A stretch of DNA of 64,000 bases from Rhineura floridana (taxonomy: Eukaryota; Chordata; Lepidosauria; Squamata; Rhineuridae). The stretch spans positions 226,822,943 through 226,886,942 of the forward strand of contig NC_084482.1 of NCBI RefSeq assembly GCF_030035675.1, in the 5' to 3' direction. Position 1 is the first letter of the stretch; every line of letters begins with the position of its first letter. The notes under the pieces are model-generated. The model did not search any database. It had not been told where the DNA came from and saw only the letters and a list, made by a program, of their open reading frames with translations. Shown here piece by piece: positions 53,275-64,000 of this stretch. The position numbers were made by a program, and so were the translations under genes.

Positions 53275-54180
53275 CATAGAATCATAGAATAGTAGAGTTG
53301 TAAGAGGGCTATAAGGCCATTAAATCCACCCCCCTGCTCAATGCAGGAATCCAAATCAAAGCATTCCCGACAGATGGCTGTCCAGCTGCCTCTTGAATGC
53401 CTCCAGTGTCGGAGAGCCCACTACCTCTCATGGTAATTGGTTTCATTGTCGTATGGCTCTAACAGTTAGGAAGTTTTTCCTGATGTCCAGTCGAAATCTA
53501 GCTTCCTGAAACTTGAGCCTATTATTCCGCGTCCTGCACTCTGGGACAACCGAGAAGAGATCCCGGCCCTCCTCTGTGTGACAACCTTTCATGTACTTGA
53601 AGAGTGCTATCCTATCTCCCTTCAGTCTTCTCGTCCCCAGGCTAAACATGCCCAGTTCTTTCAGTCTCTCCTCATAGGGCTTTGTTTCCAGTCCCCTGAT
53701 CATCTTTGTTGCCCTCCTCTGAACCTGTTCCAATTTGTCTGCATCTTTCTTGAAGTGCAGAGACCAGAACTGGATGCAGCACTCAAGATGAGGCCTAACC
53801 AGTGCTGAATAGAGGGGAACTAATACTTCATTCGATTTGGAAACTATACTTCTGTTAATGCAGCCTAATATAGCATTTGCCTTTTTTGCAGCCACATCAC
53901 ACTGTTGGCTCATATTCAGCTTGTGATCAATGACAATTCCGAGATCCTTCTCACATGCCGTATTGCTGAGCCAAGTATCCTCCGTGTTACAAATGTGCAT
54001 TTGGTTTCTTTTTCCGAAGTGTAGAACTTTGCATTTATCCCTGTTGAATTTCATTCTATTGTTTTCAGCCCAATGCTCCAGCCTATCAAGGTCCCTTTGA
54101 ATTTTGTTTCTGTCTTCCACGGTATTAGCTATGCCCCACAATTTTGTATCATCTGCAAATGTGATGGTTTTCAAAGTGTT
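53275..54180 (-). mobile_element. CR1 LINE, ORF2 C-terminal part and 3' end
   Basis: Minus strand frame 54174-53443: ITFADDTKLWGIANT (RT catalytic motif), [58 protein letters not shown]. Open for 243 codons, then the usual CR1 3' end with ATTCTATGATTCTATGA-like sequence at 53275-53290. A different CR1 subfamily from the copy at 20193-22472, closer to the bird type. Confidence 0.85.
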
Positions 54181-54277
54181 CTAATTTGCTATACCTTCTG
54201 CAGTTGTTGCTTCTACACTATCATATTTTATTTCTGATATAACATTTTCTTTTTGTTCTTTTGCTATCATTATCTGT

Positions 54278-54525
54278 TGTTGTTGTTGTTACGTGCCTCC
54301 AAGTCGATCATGACTTATGGCGACCCTGTGAATCAGCGACCTCCAAGAGCATCTGTCGTGAACCACCCTGCTCAGATCTTGTAAGTTCAGCTCTGTGGCT
54401 TCCTTGATGGAATCAATCCATCTCTTCTTTGACCTTCCTACTCTTACTTTCATTTCTTTCAGTAGAGCTTGTTGCAATTTCTCCCATGGAACACAGGGTT
54501 GTTCCTCTGCTTCTTCCTCCTTCAT
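54278..54525 (-). mobile_element. RTE-BovB LINE 3' end
   Basis: Minus strand encodes [19 protein letters not shown] and [18 protein letters not shown], the RTE C-terminus, followed by a (CAA)n tail (TTGTTGTTGTTG on plus). Confidence 0.85.
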
Positions 54526-54529
54526 CTCT

Positions 54530-55200
54530 TGTGTTTTTACTTGTTTTCATGATCCCATTCTTTCCAAACGTCGTGTAATTTTCACTTCCTCTCCTTCACA
54601 CTCCATGCACTTTTAGATTAATTGCTTAATTGCACATATCTTTGTAATTTTAATTTTAAATTCATTACATTGCCAGAGTTCATTAAATTACCAAAGTTCT
54701 TAAATGTTTGCATTCATTAATTATTAGTGGGAAATTAAGCTCATTCAGAGTTCAAATTCATATGATTAGTTTAACTTAAAATCAACAATACAAATTCATC
54801 AAGGTAATTTCATTCATTTAGTTAAAGTCTTTCCTGGAGTTACAGTATCTTGTTGTAGAATTACTTATACATTTGAACAGCATTTCCAGCAGCCTGCACG
54901 GATTGCCTAATGTTATTATATTATTTCAAACCATTCATTTCAGGGTAAAGGAAACATCAAAACAATGTAAAAGAATAAGTCAATTCTATCTCATCTGTAG
55001 ACTTTAAAAAAAAAACAGAATTGATGTGAATGAATACTGATCATTTTCATTTGAGTGATTTCCGTTCCTGGACACAAACAAACATGTAAATTGCTGCAAT
55101 TTTCATATCCACGTCTGCCAGGATCAGACCTCTCTGTCATTCTGATTGGGGAAGGGGAGACTCTGTCATTGAGATTTTCCTTTGGATCTGAAGGCTTGGC
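54530..55200. other. AT-rich intergenic DNA; nothing recognised
   Basis: No open frame of note and no repeat family seen. Confidence 0.5.
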
Positions 55201-55244
55201 TGGACTCCTGCCTTATGACTCCTGCCCCTGCAGTTGAGGACACA

Positions 55245-55470
55245 TCCTCAAAATACCCAGCTGATCACTGCATTATGCTGGAGGGGTCATTCTGCAGATA
55301 AAATTCTATTAGGGGGTCCATTCTGCACAATGCTGGAATTGAGGCTTCAGTGCTCAATCTCTTGCCTTTTGGAACTCCCTCCCACTGCATATCAGACAGG
55401 CAACTTCTCTGTTGTCTTTGGGGTACCTGCCTGGAAGACAGTCCTCTTTCAACAAACCATCTAAAGTATT
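55245..55470 (+). mobile_element. L2-type LINE 3' coding end
   Basis: TTTGGAACTCCCTCCCACTG, then CTTCTCTGTTGTCTTTGGGG and TCCTCTTTCAACAAACC, the C-terminus of an L2 ORF2. Confidence 0.6.
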
Positions 55471-55549
55471 TAAAATGGTACGACAAATTTTTGAAAATTA
55501 TGTATGCAATTGTGTCAGCTGTTTTTATAGATGTAACTGTTTTATATAT

Positions 55550-55850
55550 GTTTTATTTATTATTTATTTTATTTGTTTCATTTTTAAACCGCCCATAGCG
55601 AGTGGCTCTCTGGGCGGTGTACAAGAAGATTAAAATACAAAGTATCACAATAAAATCAACAATAAACAAAAACAGCAAACAGAAAACTTTAAAATTATAA
55701 CATTAAACGCTAAAATGCTTAAAATGCCTGGGAGCATAGCCAGGTCTTAACCTGGCACCAAAAAGATAGAAGCGTCGGCGCCAGGCGTACTTCTACGGGG
55801 AGGCTGTTCCACAGTTCGGGGGCCACTACAGAAAATGTTAGTTTCAGGAT
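55550..55850 (-). mobile_element. L2-type LINE 3' end
   Basis: Plus strand reads AAACCGCCCATAGCGAGTGG and CTCTCTGGGCGGTGTACAAG, then GCGCCAGGCGTACTTCTACG, the reverse of an L2 3' UTR and C-terminus. Confidence 0.7.
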
Positions 55851-55894
55851 GTCTCATGGGAAGAAATTAGAAGAAGACTGAAGTTGCTTGCTTG

Positions 55895-56420
55895 CTTCCA
55901 AAAGTTACAGTGACGGTCAGCAACTTGGATGGCTTTAAAAGACGATTAAATCAATTTGTGATGACAAGGCTATCAGATGGCTACCTTCTCCCTCCCCAGC
56001 TGAGGGCAAGATGCCCCTCGATACCAGTTGCTGGGAATCACATGCCAGCTTTTCCACCTACTTTGCCCCCCTCACCTCTGCTCTTAGTGACATTTTGGGG
56101 GGGGCCTCCCTTTACCCGGAAGATGAATGATTTTTAGTTTGCTGTTCTTGTTAGTTTGATTTTTTTTGGTAAATTGTATTGTTTTTATTTGCATTTTGTA
56201 TTTGTGTGTAAGCCTCCTTGGGGGCCTGTTTGGGCGAAAGGCAGCCTAGAAATAAAACTTCAGTAACTAAGTAAGGACAGTGCTTTTGCGCTCAGGTCCT
56301 GCTTGTGTGGGCCTCCCATCATGGGCACCTGGTTGGCCACTGTGAGAACAGGATGCTGGACTAGATGACCCCTCTTGGCCTGGTCCAATTCCATCAGGGC
56401 TCTTCTGATGCCAATAAAGA
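55895..56420 (+). mobile_element. CR1 LINE 3' end upstream of V2R copy 3, with an inner insertion
   Basis: SNLDGFKRRLNQFVMTRLSD is the CR1 ORF2 C-terminus, followed by the CR1 3' UTR as at 3825-4215 and 40256-40500. About 56050-56272 is an extra stretch absent from the other two copies, ending in CAGCCTAGAAATAAAACTTC, a LINE-tail-like insertion. Confidence 0.8.
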
Positions 56421-57070
56421 TCAGGCAAACTCACCTTTTCCCCTCCCTGAATCATGTCAGGCTATTGAGTAAACACGTTTTTTCTCCTGCTCTGCACCGG
56501 CGCCCATAAAGTTTCAAGGAACTCGCTTCCCTTTATAATTATCAGAATCATAGTGATTTATTCTCATTCTCCCCAAAGTTCAAGGGATCTCCCATATTGC
56601 CTCTGAGAGCAATTACCTAAACATCGCAATCGTGGGCAGCATGATGTTATTTGCAAAGTTTGGGGTATAAATATCTCAAGTGCCACAGAGTCCTTGGGCA
56701 GGTGAAGGGGGCAGGAATATGCATGTGTACAGCTTAATTAATACACTTTTAATAAGAACAGAGGAAACTGTCTTTCACTGAGTCAGGCCATTGGGCCATC
56801 AAGCTGAGTACTGTCTGCTGCTCTCCAGCCAGGGAACTTTCCCAGACTCACCTGAGAAGCCAACAGGGACTGAACCTGGGACATTCTGCACGCAAAGCAG
56901 GCATTCTCTCCTGAGCGACAGCCCTTCCCCTCAGTCCCCCTTTGGCCCTGAAGCCAGAGCTGGACCCCCCTTTATTTGTAAACTGCTGCAGCCTCTGCCT
57001 AGCAAGAGTTCTTTGCTGGCAAAGGAATTGAGAGGTGCAGCCACAAGGAGGCTGCAGCAGCAGACCCAGA
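56421..57070 (+). promoter_or_regulatory. Upstream block of V2R copy 3
   Basis: Third copy of the block at 4216-4853 and 40501-41163, including the SINE (56757-56930). Slightly closer to the gene 2 block by eye (shares GAACAGAGGAAACTG). Confidence 0.5.
56757..56930 (-). mobile_element. tRNA-derived SINE upstream of V2R copy 3
   Basis: Equivalent to 4560-4725 and 40849-41022. Confidence 0.72.
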
Positions 57071-57279
57071 ATGATTGCTCTGCTCCTGTCGCTGCCTCTT
57101 GCAACCTATGGGATGCAGCAGAAGGCAAAATGCCCCTTGAATCTCATCAGGGATCGACATGGTGGTTTGCATTTTTATAGGCCGGGAGACCACCTCATTA
57201 GCAGACTCATCGCTCCAAAATTTGTTCTGTATCGACATCCCTTCAACTTTTCCAGCACTCCCTTAAACAGGCTTTATTT
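57071..57279 (+). CDS. VMN2R: V2R copy 3, exon 1 only (partial gene or relic)
   Basis: 209 nt with the same start, length and phase as the other copies: MIALLLSLPLATYG signal peptide, [20 protein letters not shown], donor TT|GTAAGT. The exon is intact. No exon 2 (expected motifs [16 protein letters not shown] and [11 protein letters not shown]) is present in the 6.7 kb to the window end, whereas intron 1 is 1.7 kb in gene 1 and 1.2 kb in gene 2. The first about 230 bp of the intron still align with intron 1 of gene 1. The zinc-finger array further right suggests the receptor copy was cut short, but a very long intron cannot be excluded. Confidence 0.8.
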
Positions 57280-57539
57280 GTAAGTAATGATGTATGGAGG
57301 TATTTCTGCTTCCTGATGACATTTGCATCCTCCTAATTTACCTGGGTCAGCCTCTATTTCCTGGTATCCCTGTAAATAATTATACCCAGTTCACCAACTA
57401 AGGCAGTATTTAATTTAGTGGCATCAAATACAGCCAGATAATTTGGGTAGAAATATAATTTTAAGGGAAAGACACAAACATCTTGTTTCTTTTTAAACAT
57501 TCTGATTTTATTTATTTATTTATTTAACTTGTATACTGC

Positions 57540-58590
57540 AAAAAAGGCAAATGGTATATTAGGCTGCATTAACAGAAATCACGTGAAGTACTAGTTCCCC
57601 TCTATTCAGCACTGGTTAGGCCTCATCTTGAATACTATGTCCAGTTCTGGTCTCCCCACTTCAAGAGGGATAATAATAATAGTAATAATAAACTTTATTT
57701 CTACCCCGCCCTTTTTCCAATAGGACTCAGAGCGGCTTACAACTGAAAACAACACCATTAAGACATACAGAAGTATACAATTAAAAAAGAATTAAACTAT
57801 GAGAAAAATTAAAACCATAAAACATACATTAAAAACAGCAGACAATTTAAAATAATAAGACCATATAATGTAGTCACCAATCCTAGGACACTTAATCCTA
57901 GTCGTTCTCGATCCCAAATGCCCGTTGAAATAAAACAGCCTTTACTTGTTGCGCAAAGACGGCAAGGAGAGAGCTAATCGCACGTCACTCGGAAGGGAGT
58001 TCCATAGCCTAGGGGCGGCCACCGAAAAGGCCCTATATTGTGACCCCATCATATGTACTTGCGAAGGTGTGGGGAGCACAAGAAGGGCCTCACCTGAAGA
58101 TCTCAAATCCCGGGCAGGTTCATGTAGGGAGATACGATCTGCCAAATAGCCTGGACCTGAGTCGTATAGGGCGTTGTAGGTCAAAACCAGCACTTTGAAT
58201 TGTGACCAGAAACAAATTGGCAGCCAGTGGAGCTGTTGTAACAGGGGGGTTGTATGATCCCTGTAACCAGCCCCGTTAGCACTCTGGCTGCAGCTCTTTG
58301 TACCAATTTAAGTTTCTGAACAGTCTTCAAAGACAGCCCCACGTACAGCGCGTTACAGTAGTCTAAGCGGGATGTAACCAAGGCATGCATCACCCTAGTC
58401 AGATCAAACAGGATGCAGACAAACTGGACCTGGTTCAGAGGAGGGCAACAAAGATGATCAGGGGACTGGAAGCAAAGCCCTATGAGGAGAGACTGAAAGA
58501 ACTGGGCATGTTTAGCCTGGAGAAGAGAACACTGAGGAGAAATATGATAGCACTCTTCAAGTACCAGTACTTCCCGCAATTTGGAAACTA
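57540..58590 (+). mobile_element. CR1 LINE fragment split by an L2 insertion
   Basis: Plus strand: 57540-57665 encodes the CR1 block before the QRRAT motif, and 58400-58590 continues with [20 protein letters not shown] and [20 protein letters not shown]. Between them lies the minus-strand L2 fragment. CAAGAGGGAT and CAAACAGGAT at the joints may be its target-site duplication. Confidence 0.7.
57666..58399 (-). mobile_element. L2-type LINE 3' end inside CR1
   Basis: Minus strand: YVGLSLKTVQKLKLVQRAAA, ARVLTGLVTG, and LWNSLPSDVRLALSLPSL, then a 3' UTR with a (TAA)n tail at 57668-57690. Nearly the same subfamily as 36290-37023. Confidence 0.8.
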
Positions 58591-58599
58591 AAAATGACT

Positions 58600-59120
58600 A
58601 AAATACCGTTTGCCTTTTTTTGCAGCCACATAGCACGTTTAGCTAATATTCAGTTTGTGATCAACAACAATCCCATGGTCCTTCTTGCATGTAGTATTGC
58701 TGAGCCAAGTATTCCCCATCTTATAACTGTGCATTTGGTTTCTTTTTCCTAAGTGTAGAACTTTGCATTTATCCCTGTTGAACGTCATTCTGTTGTTTTC
58801 AGCCCAATGCTCCAGCCCTTCAAGGTCCCTTTGAATTTCATTTGTTTTCCAAGGTATTGCCTTTCCATCCCAACTTTGTACCATCTGCAAATTTGATAAG
58901 CATTCCCTGCACCTCCTCATCCAAGTCATTAATCACAGTGTTGAAGAGCACTGGGCCCAGGACCGAGCCCTGCGGTAATTGATAAGCACTCTTTGAGTAC
59001 AATTCTGTAGCCAACTGTGGATTCACCTGATAGCTGTTCCATCCAGCCCCATTTAGCTAGCTTGCTAATCAGAATATTATGCGGCACTTTGTCAAAAGCT
59101 TTGCAGAAGTCGAGAAGACT
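58600..59120 (-). mobile_element. CR1 LINE fragment, RT C-terminal part
   Basis: Minus strand: [28 protein letters not shown] (catalytic FADD changed to FADG), HWAENNRMTFNRDKCKVLHL and HGIVVDHKLNIS. Head-to-head with the fragment at 57540-58590, which may reflect an inverted break of one element. Confidence 0.75.
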
Positions 59121-59810
59121 GAGCCAAAGTAGGAATTGAGACCCAACTCTTCTATTTTGTTTAACCTAACCTAGGCTGCTCTGTTTTACGTTTCCATAGT
59201 TGTACAACCTGTTTTCGGTTGTTTCTGTCATTTTATATGATTATGTTGTTGCAACTTGCCGTGGGACCTTATGGTTAGAAATCTAACAAATAAATAAAAA
59301 CCCAGGAACGGGCAGACTTCAGGCTTGTAGAATCTGCTGTGCTTTTTACTAGAACCCCAAGGTTCCCCAACACAGCCAGGTTCAAAATAATGGCTGGAGA
59401 GGTTGGGACACCATAGAAACATCAGAAGACCAGGCCGATCCACACAAAATTCCACCCCTAATTTAGCCGGTGGGGTAGAAGCTCACCTGGTTGTTGCTAT
59501 TGTAGAAGAACCGGGATTCAGAAATCTTTAATGATCTACTGCAGATCACCCAGGAATCTACCAAGAGATCCTGATCTACCTGCTTCCCATAGCACCGGTG
59601 GCCAGCTGGAGACCCTTTTTGATATATCGAAAGAGAATTAGGTCATGTGAAGGAATTTGCAAAGGAAAAAACGTAAGAAGCTGCTGTACACCTGATTCAG
59701 CTCTCGGGCATTGGATCTGGAATCTGCATGCAAAGCAGAGCTATAGGCCTTCCCTCCACATATAATAAATACAGTATAATTGATTTTCTGACTCTAACCT
59801 TCCAGGACAG
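59121..59810. other. LINE-tail-like and unassigned sequence
   Basis: 59130-59300 ends TAGAAATCTAACAAATAAAT, like a LINE 3' tail. About 59650-59760 resembles a decayed tRNA-SINE (GCATGCAAAGCAGAGCTATA). No gene seen. Confidence 0.4.
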
Positions 59811-60029
59811 AGAGCCAGTGTGGTGTAGTGGATAGAGTGTTGGACGATGACCTGGGTTCAAATCCCCACCCAGCCATGAAGCTCACTGGGTGACCTTGGG
59901 CCAGTCACTGCCTCTCAGCCTCAGAGGATAGCAATGGTAAACCACCTCTGAATACCGCTTGCCATGAAAACCCTATTCGTAGGGTAGCCATAAGTTGGGA
60001 CTGACTTGAAGGCAGTCCATTTCCATTTC
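59811..60029 (+). mobile_element. Sauria-type SINE, full length
   Basis: AGAGCCAGTGTGGTGTAGTG (tRNA-like A-box region), GGGTTCAAATCCCC (B box), TGACCTTGGGCCAGTCACTG, then AATGGTAAACCACCTCTGAA and CCATGAAAACCCTATTCGTA, and the BovB-like end GACTTGAAGGCAGTCCATTT. The body segment AATGGTAAACCACCTCTGAA also occurs in the 5' region of the RTE element (18088-18110). Confidence 0.85.
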
Positions 60030-60334
60030 ATCAGCTGCTTTCCTGATCTCTCCCCACCCCAGGCCCAGTACCCCGCACCCTGAAAGACACTGTCCTGGGA
60101 TCAGAAAGAAAATAATTATCTGGTCCTCTTCAAAGTACTGCTAAGTTTTTTTGTTTTAGCTAATGGGAGTTAATTATCTTGCATACACACACAGCAAATT
60201 TTCAGATACTGTAAATAAATAAAAATAAGCTTAAAAGGCTCACTCTATCCCAGTCCATTCTTGGGGCAGTTTGTCACCAAGAATCTCCTCTCCCTCCCAC
60301 CCTGATAAAATAAAAGATCCAGTCCAGCCCATGA

Positions 60335-60694
60335 AGAAACTAGAAGATTTATGTAACTTTAAAGTTTGACAATGAGGACATTGAACTTGTCAAGGATTAT
60401 CAATACCTCGGCACAGTCATTAACCAAAATGGAGACAACGGTCAAGAAATCAGAAGAAGGCTAGGACTGCGGAGGGCAGCTGTGAGAGAACTAGAAAAGG
60501 TCCTCAAATGCAAAGATGCATCACTGAACACTAAAGTCAGAATCATTCAGACCATGGTATTCCTGATCTCTATGTATGGATGTGAAAGTTGGATAGTGAA
60601 AAAAGCGGATAAGAAAAAAATCAACTCATTTGATATGTGGCATTGGTGGAGAGCATCGCATATACCATGGACTGTGAAAAAGACAAATTATTAA
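60335..60694 (+). mobile_element. RTE-BovB LINE fragment
   Basis: Encodes the stretch from DYQYLGT-like (60396-60420) to [34 protein letters not shown] and IPWTVKKTN. Matches 25130-25465 of the large RTE copy. Slightly better preserved in places, but truncated at both ends. Confidence 0.8.
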
Positions 60695-60699
60695 AATAG

Positions 60700-61130
60700 G
60701 GTTAATGTAGCTACAGAGACAGGAGCAACTGTTCATTTTTCCTTAGCATCCTGGTTTGAATGGTTTGCTCAGTGGCCAGTGGCTGACAAAGAGAATTTGA
60801 CTAAAATTTTAGAATTAGGCCTTATACCAAAAAGGGAATAATGAACCGTTCTGGCTTGTCTCATTTAAATATAGAACCAATAACTAGGTATTGGTTTCTT
60901 TCCAAATTTGCCGTTGTGGCCATACAATATTTAAGGGTTTGTGAAATTTGTCAAGCTTATAAGGAAGGAAAGCCACTAAAAACTGGGTACTTGTTACATC
61001 CCTTGTGTGATCAAAACTCAACCTCTGTGTCATACCTTTTATGTCTCTGGGGTGAGTTATTTGGCATTATGCTTCTTCAGGGTTGCTATGTTTTGTGCCT
61101 TTAGAGATGCTTAAGGAGGACATTGGAAGA
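60700..61130 (+). mobile_element. LTR-element internal remnant (integrase zinc-binding-like region)
   Basis: A CxxC-containing block VCEICQAYKEGKP followed by a LLHPL-type motif (about 60940-61005) resembles the H2C2 zinc-binding end of retroelement integrases. The piece is short, broken and old. The family (Gypsy or retroviral) was not resolved. Confidence 0.4.
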
Positions 61131-61690
61131 TGAGACTGCCCATTCACAGGTTTGAAAAATTCCTGCAAATAAGGTAAGAACTTCTATTTGGACCATGCTC
61201 CTAAGAAAATATTAACCAATGTTGTCTCCCCTCTCCTATGACGTTATTAAGGGGGGGGGGAGATTCTTTCGTTAAAGACATTCAGCCTGTAGACCACTTA
61301 CAGTACCCAGTAAGCTGCATGCTGCAATTTTCCTGTAAAGGCCTTTCTTCACATTTGCCTTCGCTTTGTGCATCCATTTCACTTCATTGAGATGCAAGCT
61401 GCCCACACCTCTTCCAAGAGTAAAGCCGTCCACGTCTAGATGCAAGCCTGAGATGAGAGCTGTCGGATGCCCATTCCTTCCAGCGGACTGCAAGGTCTCC
61501 CCGTTCTTCATCCAAGGGGGTCTGTGTGGCCAGCTACAGAGATTCGTTGTCTGAGAGCTCATCTTTGATTGTGACCAGGCAACAAAGCCAATCCCTGAGA
61601 CCAAGGATTAAGACCCTCAGGACCTGCACATGGGAGCACAGGAGCTCTACAGACAAAGCGTTGTCCTCGCCAACAATAAAAGGGTCATAA
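61131..61690. other. Unassigned intergenic sequence
   Basis: Contains a G run at 61251-61260. A 110-codon minus-strand frame (61272-61604) has no recognised domain. May belong to the LTR element on either side. Confidence 0.3.
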
Positions 61691-62197
61691 TAAATCCTAA
61701 AATGCAAATCTGGCTGTATGCAGAATCACGGGCCAGTCTCTGGGGTTAGGCCTCCCAGGGTCCCATAATCTGTTGTTCTTTGAATCACCAAGAACATTGA
61801 AAAGCAGCGAAAGGAATTTTCCTCGAGGGACTAACAATCCTTGTGGTTTCCAGTCGTGTGGAGCAGGGGGTAGCCTTGGAAAGGGAAGATTCCAAGATTG
61901 AGAAGATTTGGACTCTGAAATGTTGTAATCCTTTGAAGTTGCAAGAGTAAAGTCTATGTTGTTTGGTTTGGGTAAGGGTTAATGACCCGACGATCTGAAT
62001 GGAAGAGGGTATATAACCTGCAACGTTTACTAAGAACTTGCATTTTGCTCTGAAGTTATAGATATGCCCGAGGTTAATTAATTTGGCCTTAGTCTAATAA
62101 AACCTCCCCCATCAAAAGAAATTATAGTCAGTTTGCATTAGAATGTGCTGTTGAGGCAGTAGACAAGAACACCATGAGCTTGTCCATGGCCTCACAC
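61691..62197 (+). repeat. LTR-like segment (boundaries uncertain)
   Basis: Plus strand: GGGTATATAACC (TATA-like, about 62009), AATAAAACC polyadenylation-like signal about 90 bp later, and a CA end near 62197 followed by TTTGGGGTACC, which could be a primer-binding site. Order and spacing fit an LTR, but no second copy or duplication is visible in the window. Confidence 0.35.
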
Positions 62198-62740
62198 TTT
62201 GGGGTACCACATTCAACCATATAGCACTAAGTTCACGAAGTCGAGAACGAGGAGCGGTTTAAGAAACCCACTGATAAATTTGCCCAAAGGTCAGGCCACT
62301 GCCCTGCTAATGAGGCATATTTCTGCACCTCTGGTAAGTTATAACCCCTGGTTGGAACTAAGTTTCAAATGGGGGGACTGAGAGCAGAAAATGTAACTTT
62401 TCAGAGCTCAGGATCTAAAAGCTCCTGTTTTATTATATTTACAACGTAAAAGTGAAAGCAGCTTTGAAATGCAGCAAAGAGATGGGAAAAGGGGAAGTCA
62501 CAATGAGAGAATTTTACAGAGGAAGACTGTCTTTAAGATTGGGTTTTGAGAAGAAATATCAGGTCACGGGGATGTTAGGTACTTTCTGTAGCTGGCACAT
62601 GGGTAGGCAGGGTCAAAATGTGGTAAAGAACCACCCAGAAGGTGTATGATTTTACTTTGTATGGAATTTAATATATGCCTTTGAAAGTGACAAATGTATG
62701 ACGTGTAATCCCCTTTTAAAGCTCTGCTTGGCATATTTTA
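62198..62740 (+). other. Unassigned sequence after the LTR-like segment
   Basis: Possibly the leader of the same LTR element. A 65-codon frame at 62452 shows no recognisable domain. Confidence 0.3.
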
Positions 62741-62741
62741 G

Positions 62742-62925
62742 AGAGCCAGTGTGGCGTAGTGGTTAAGGTGTTGGACTATGACCTGGGAGAACAGGGTTCA
62801 AATCCCCACATAGCCATGAAGCTCACTGGGTGACCTTGTGCCAGTCACTGCCTCTCAGCCTCATGAAAACCCTGTTCATAGGGTCGCCATAAGTCAGAAT
62901 CGACTTGAAGGCAGTACATTGACAT
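62742..62925 (+). mobile_element. Sauria-type SINE with a body deletion
   Basis: AGAGCCAGTGTGGCGTAGTG, GGGTTCAAATCCCC, and the tail CATAAGTCAGAATCGACTTG. Lacks the AATGGTAAACCACC segment present in the copy at 59811-60029. Confidence 0.82.
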
Positions 62926-62994
62926 TTGGCATATTTTGGGTAGAACTGGTATTTGGTGACCTCTCTCCCCATGCATTGGTCTTTGCTATCTCTC

Positions 62995-64000
<1,006 letters not shown>

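Noticed and set aside
61272-61604. 110-codon minus-strand frame
   Set aside because: No recognisable domain; lies between remnants of an LTR element.

Overview
The window looks like nuclear DNA from a squamate reptile (lizard-type). The basis is a tandem array of six-exon vomeronasal type-2 receptor (V2R) genes embedded in a mixed repeat load of CR1, L2, L1 and RTE-BovB LINEs, tRNA-derived SINEs with BovB-like tails (Sauria-SINE type), CORE-SINEs and hAT/Harbinger-like DNA elements. The species cannot be named from the sequence.

Layout. 1-3.8 kb: the 5' end of a minus-strand LTR retrotransposon with a recognisable LTR, a CR1 ORF1 fragment, a second LTR-like segment and an L2 tail. 3.8-30.3 kb: V2R gene 1 on the plus strand. 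It is an apparently intact 853-codon reading frame in six exons. Its introns carry a full-length 5.7-kb APE-type LINE with a perfect 13-bp target-site duplication (9.2-14.9 kb), several hAT-like elements, and a nest in which an RTE-BovB LINE holds a Harbinger-like DNA element that itself holds a CR1 LINE, plus a separate L2 fragment (18.1-25.8 kb). 30.3-41.1 kb: intergenic repeats. These include a nearly full-length L2 LINE, a fragment of the same LINE family that sits in intron 2 of gene 1, the 5' part of an L1, and about 1 kb (37.0-38.1 kb) paralogous to intron 2 of gene 1, which looks like the relic of a lost receptor copy.

41.2-51.6 kb: V2R gene 2, with the same six exons and nearly the same exon lengths, but with a 1-bp deletion in the seven-transmembrane exon; it is a young pseudogene or carries a sequencing error. 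51.6-57 kb: a C2H2 zinc-finger relic, CR1, RTE and L2 fragments. 57.07-57.28 kb: exon 1 of a third V2R copy, with no exon 2 visible in the remaining 6.7 kb. 57.3-62.9 kb: LINE fragments, SINEs and remnants of an LTR element. 63.0-64.0 kb: a minus-strand C2H2 zinc-finger array that runs into a poly(A)-tailed retroposon at the window edge.

How it fits together: the three V2R copies share about 1 kb of upstream sequence, including the same CR1 3' end and the same SINE just before the start codon, so the unit was copied with its promoter-side repeats already in place. V2Rs are chemosensory family C GPCRs of vomeronasal neurons, and birth-and-death evolution of such arrays is known. The window shows one intact copy, one with a single lesion, one isolated first exon and one exon-less intron relic.
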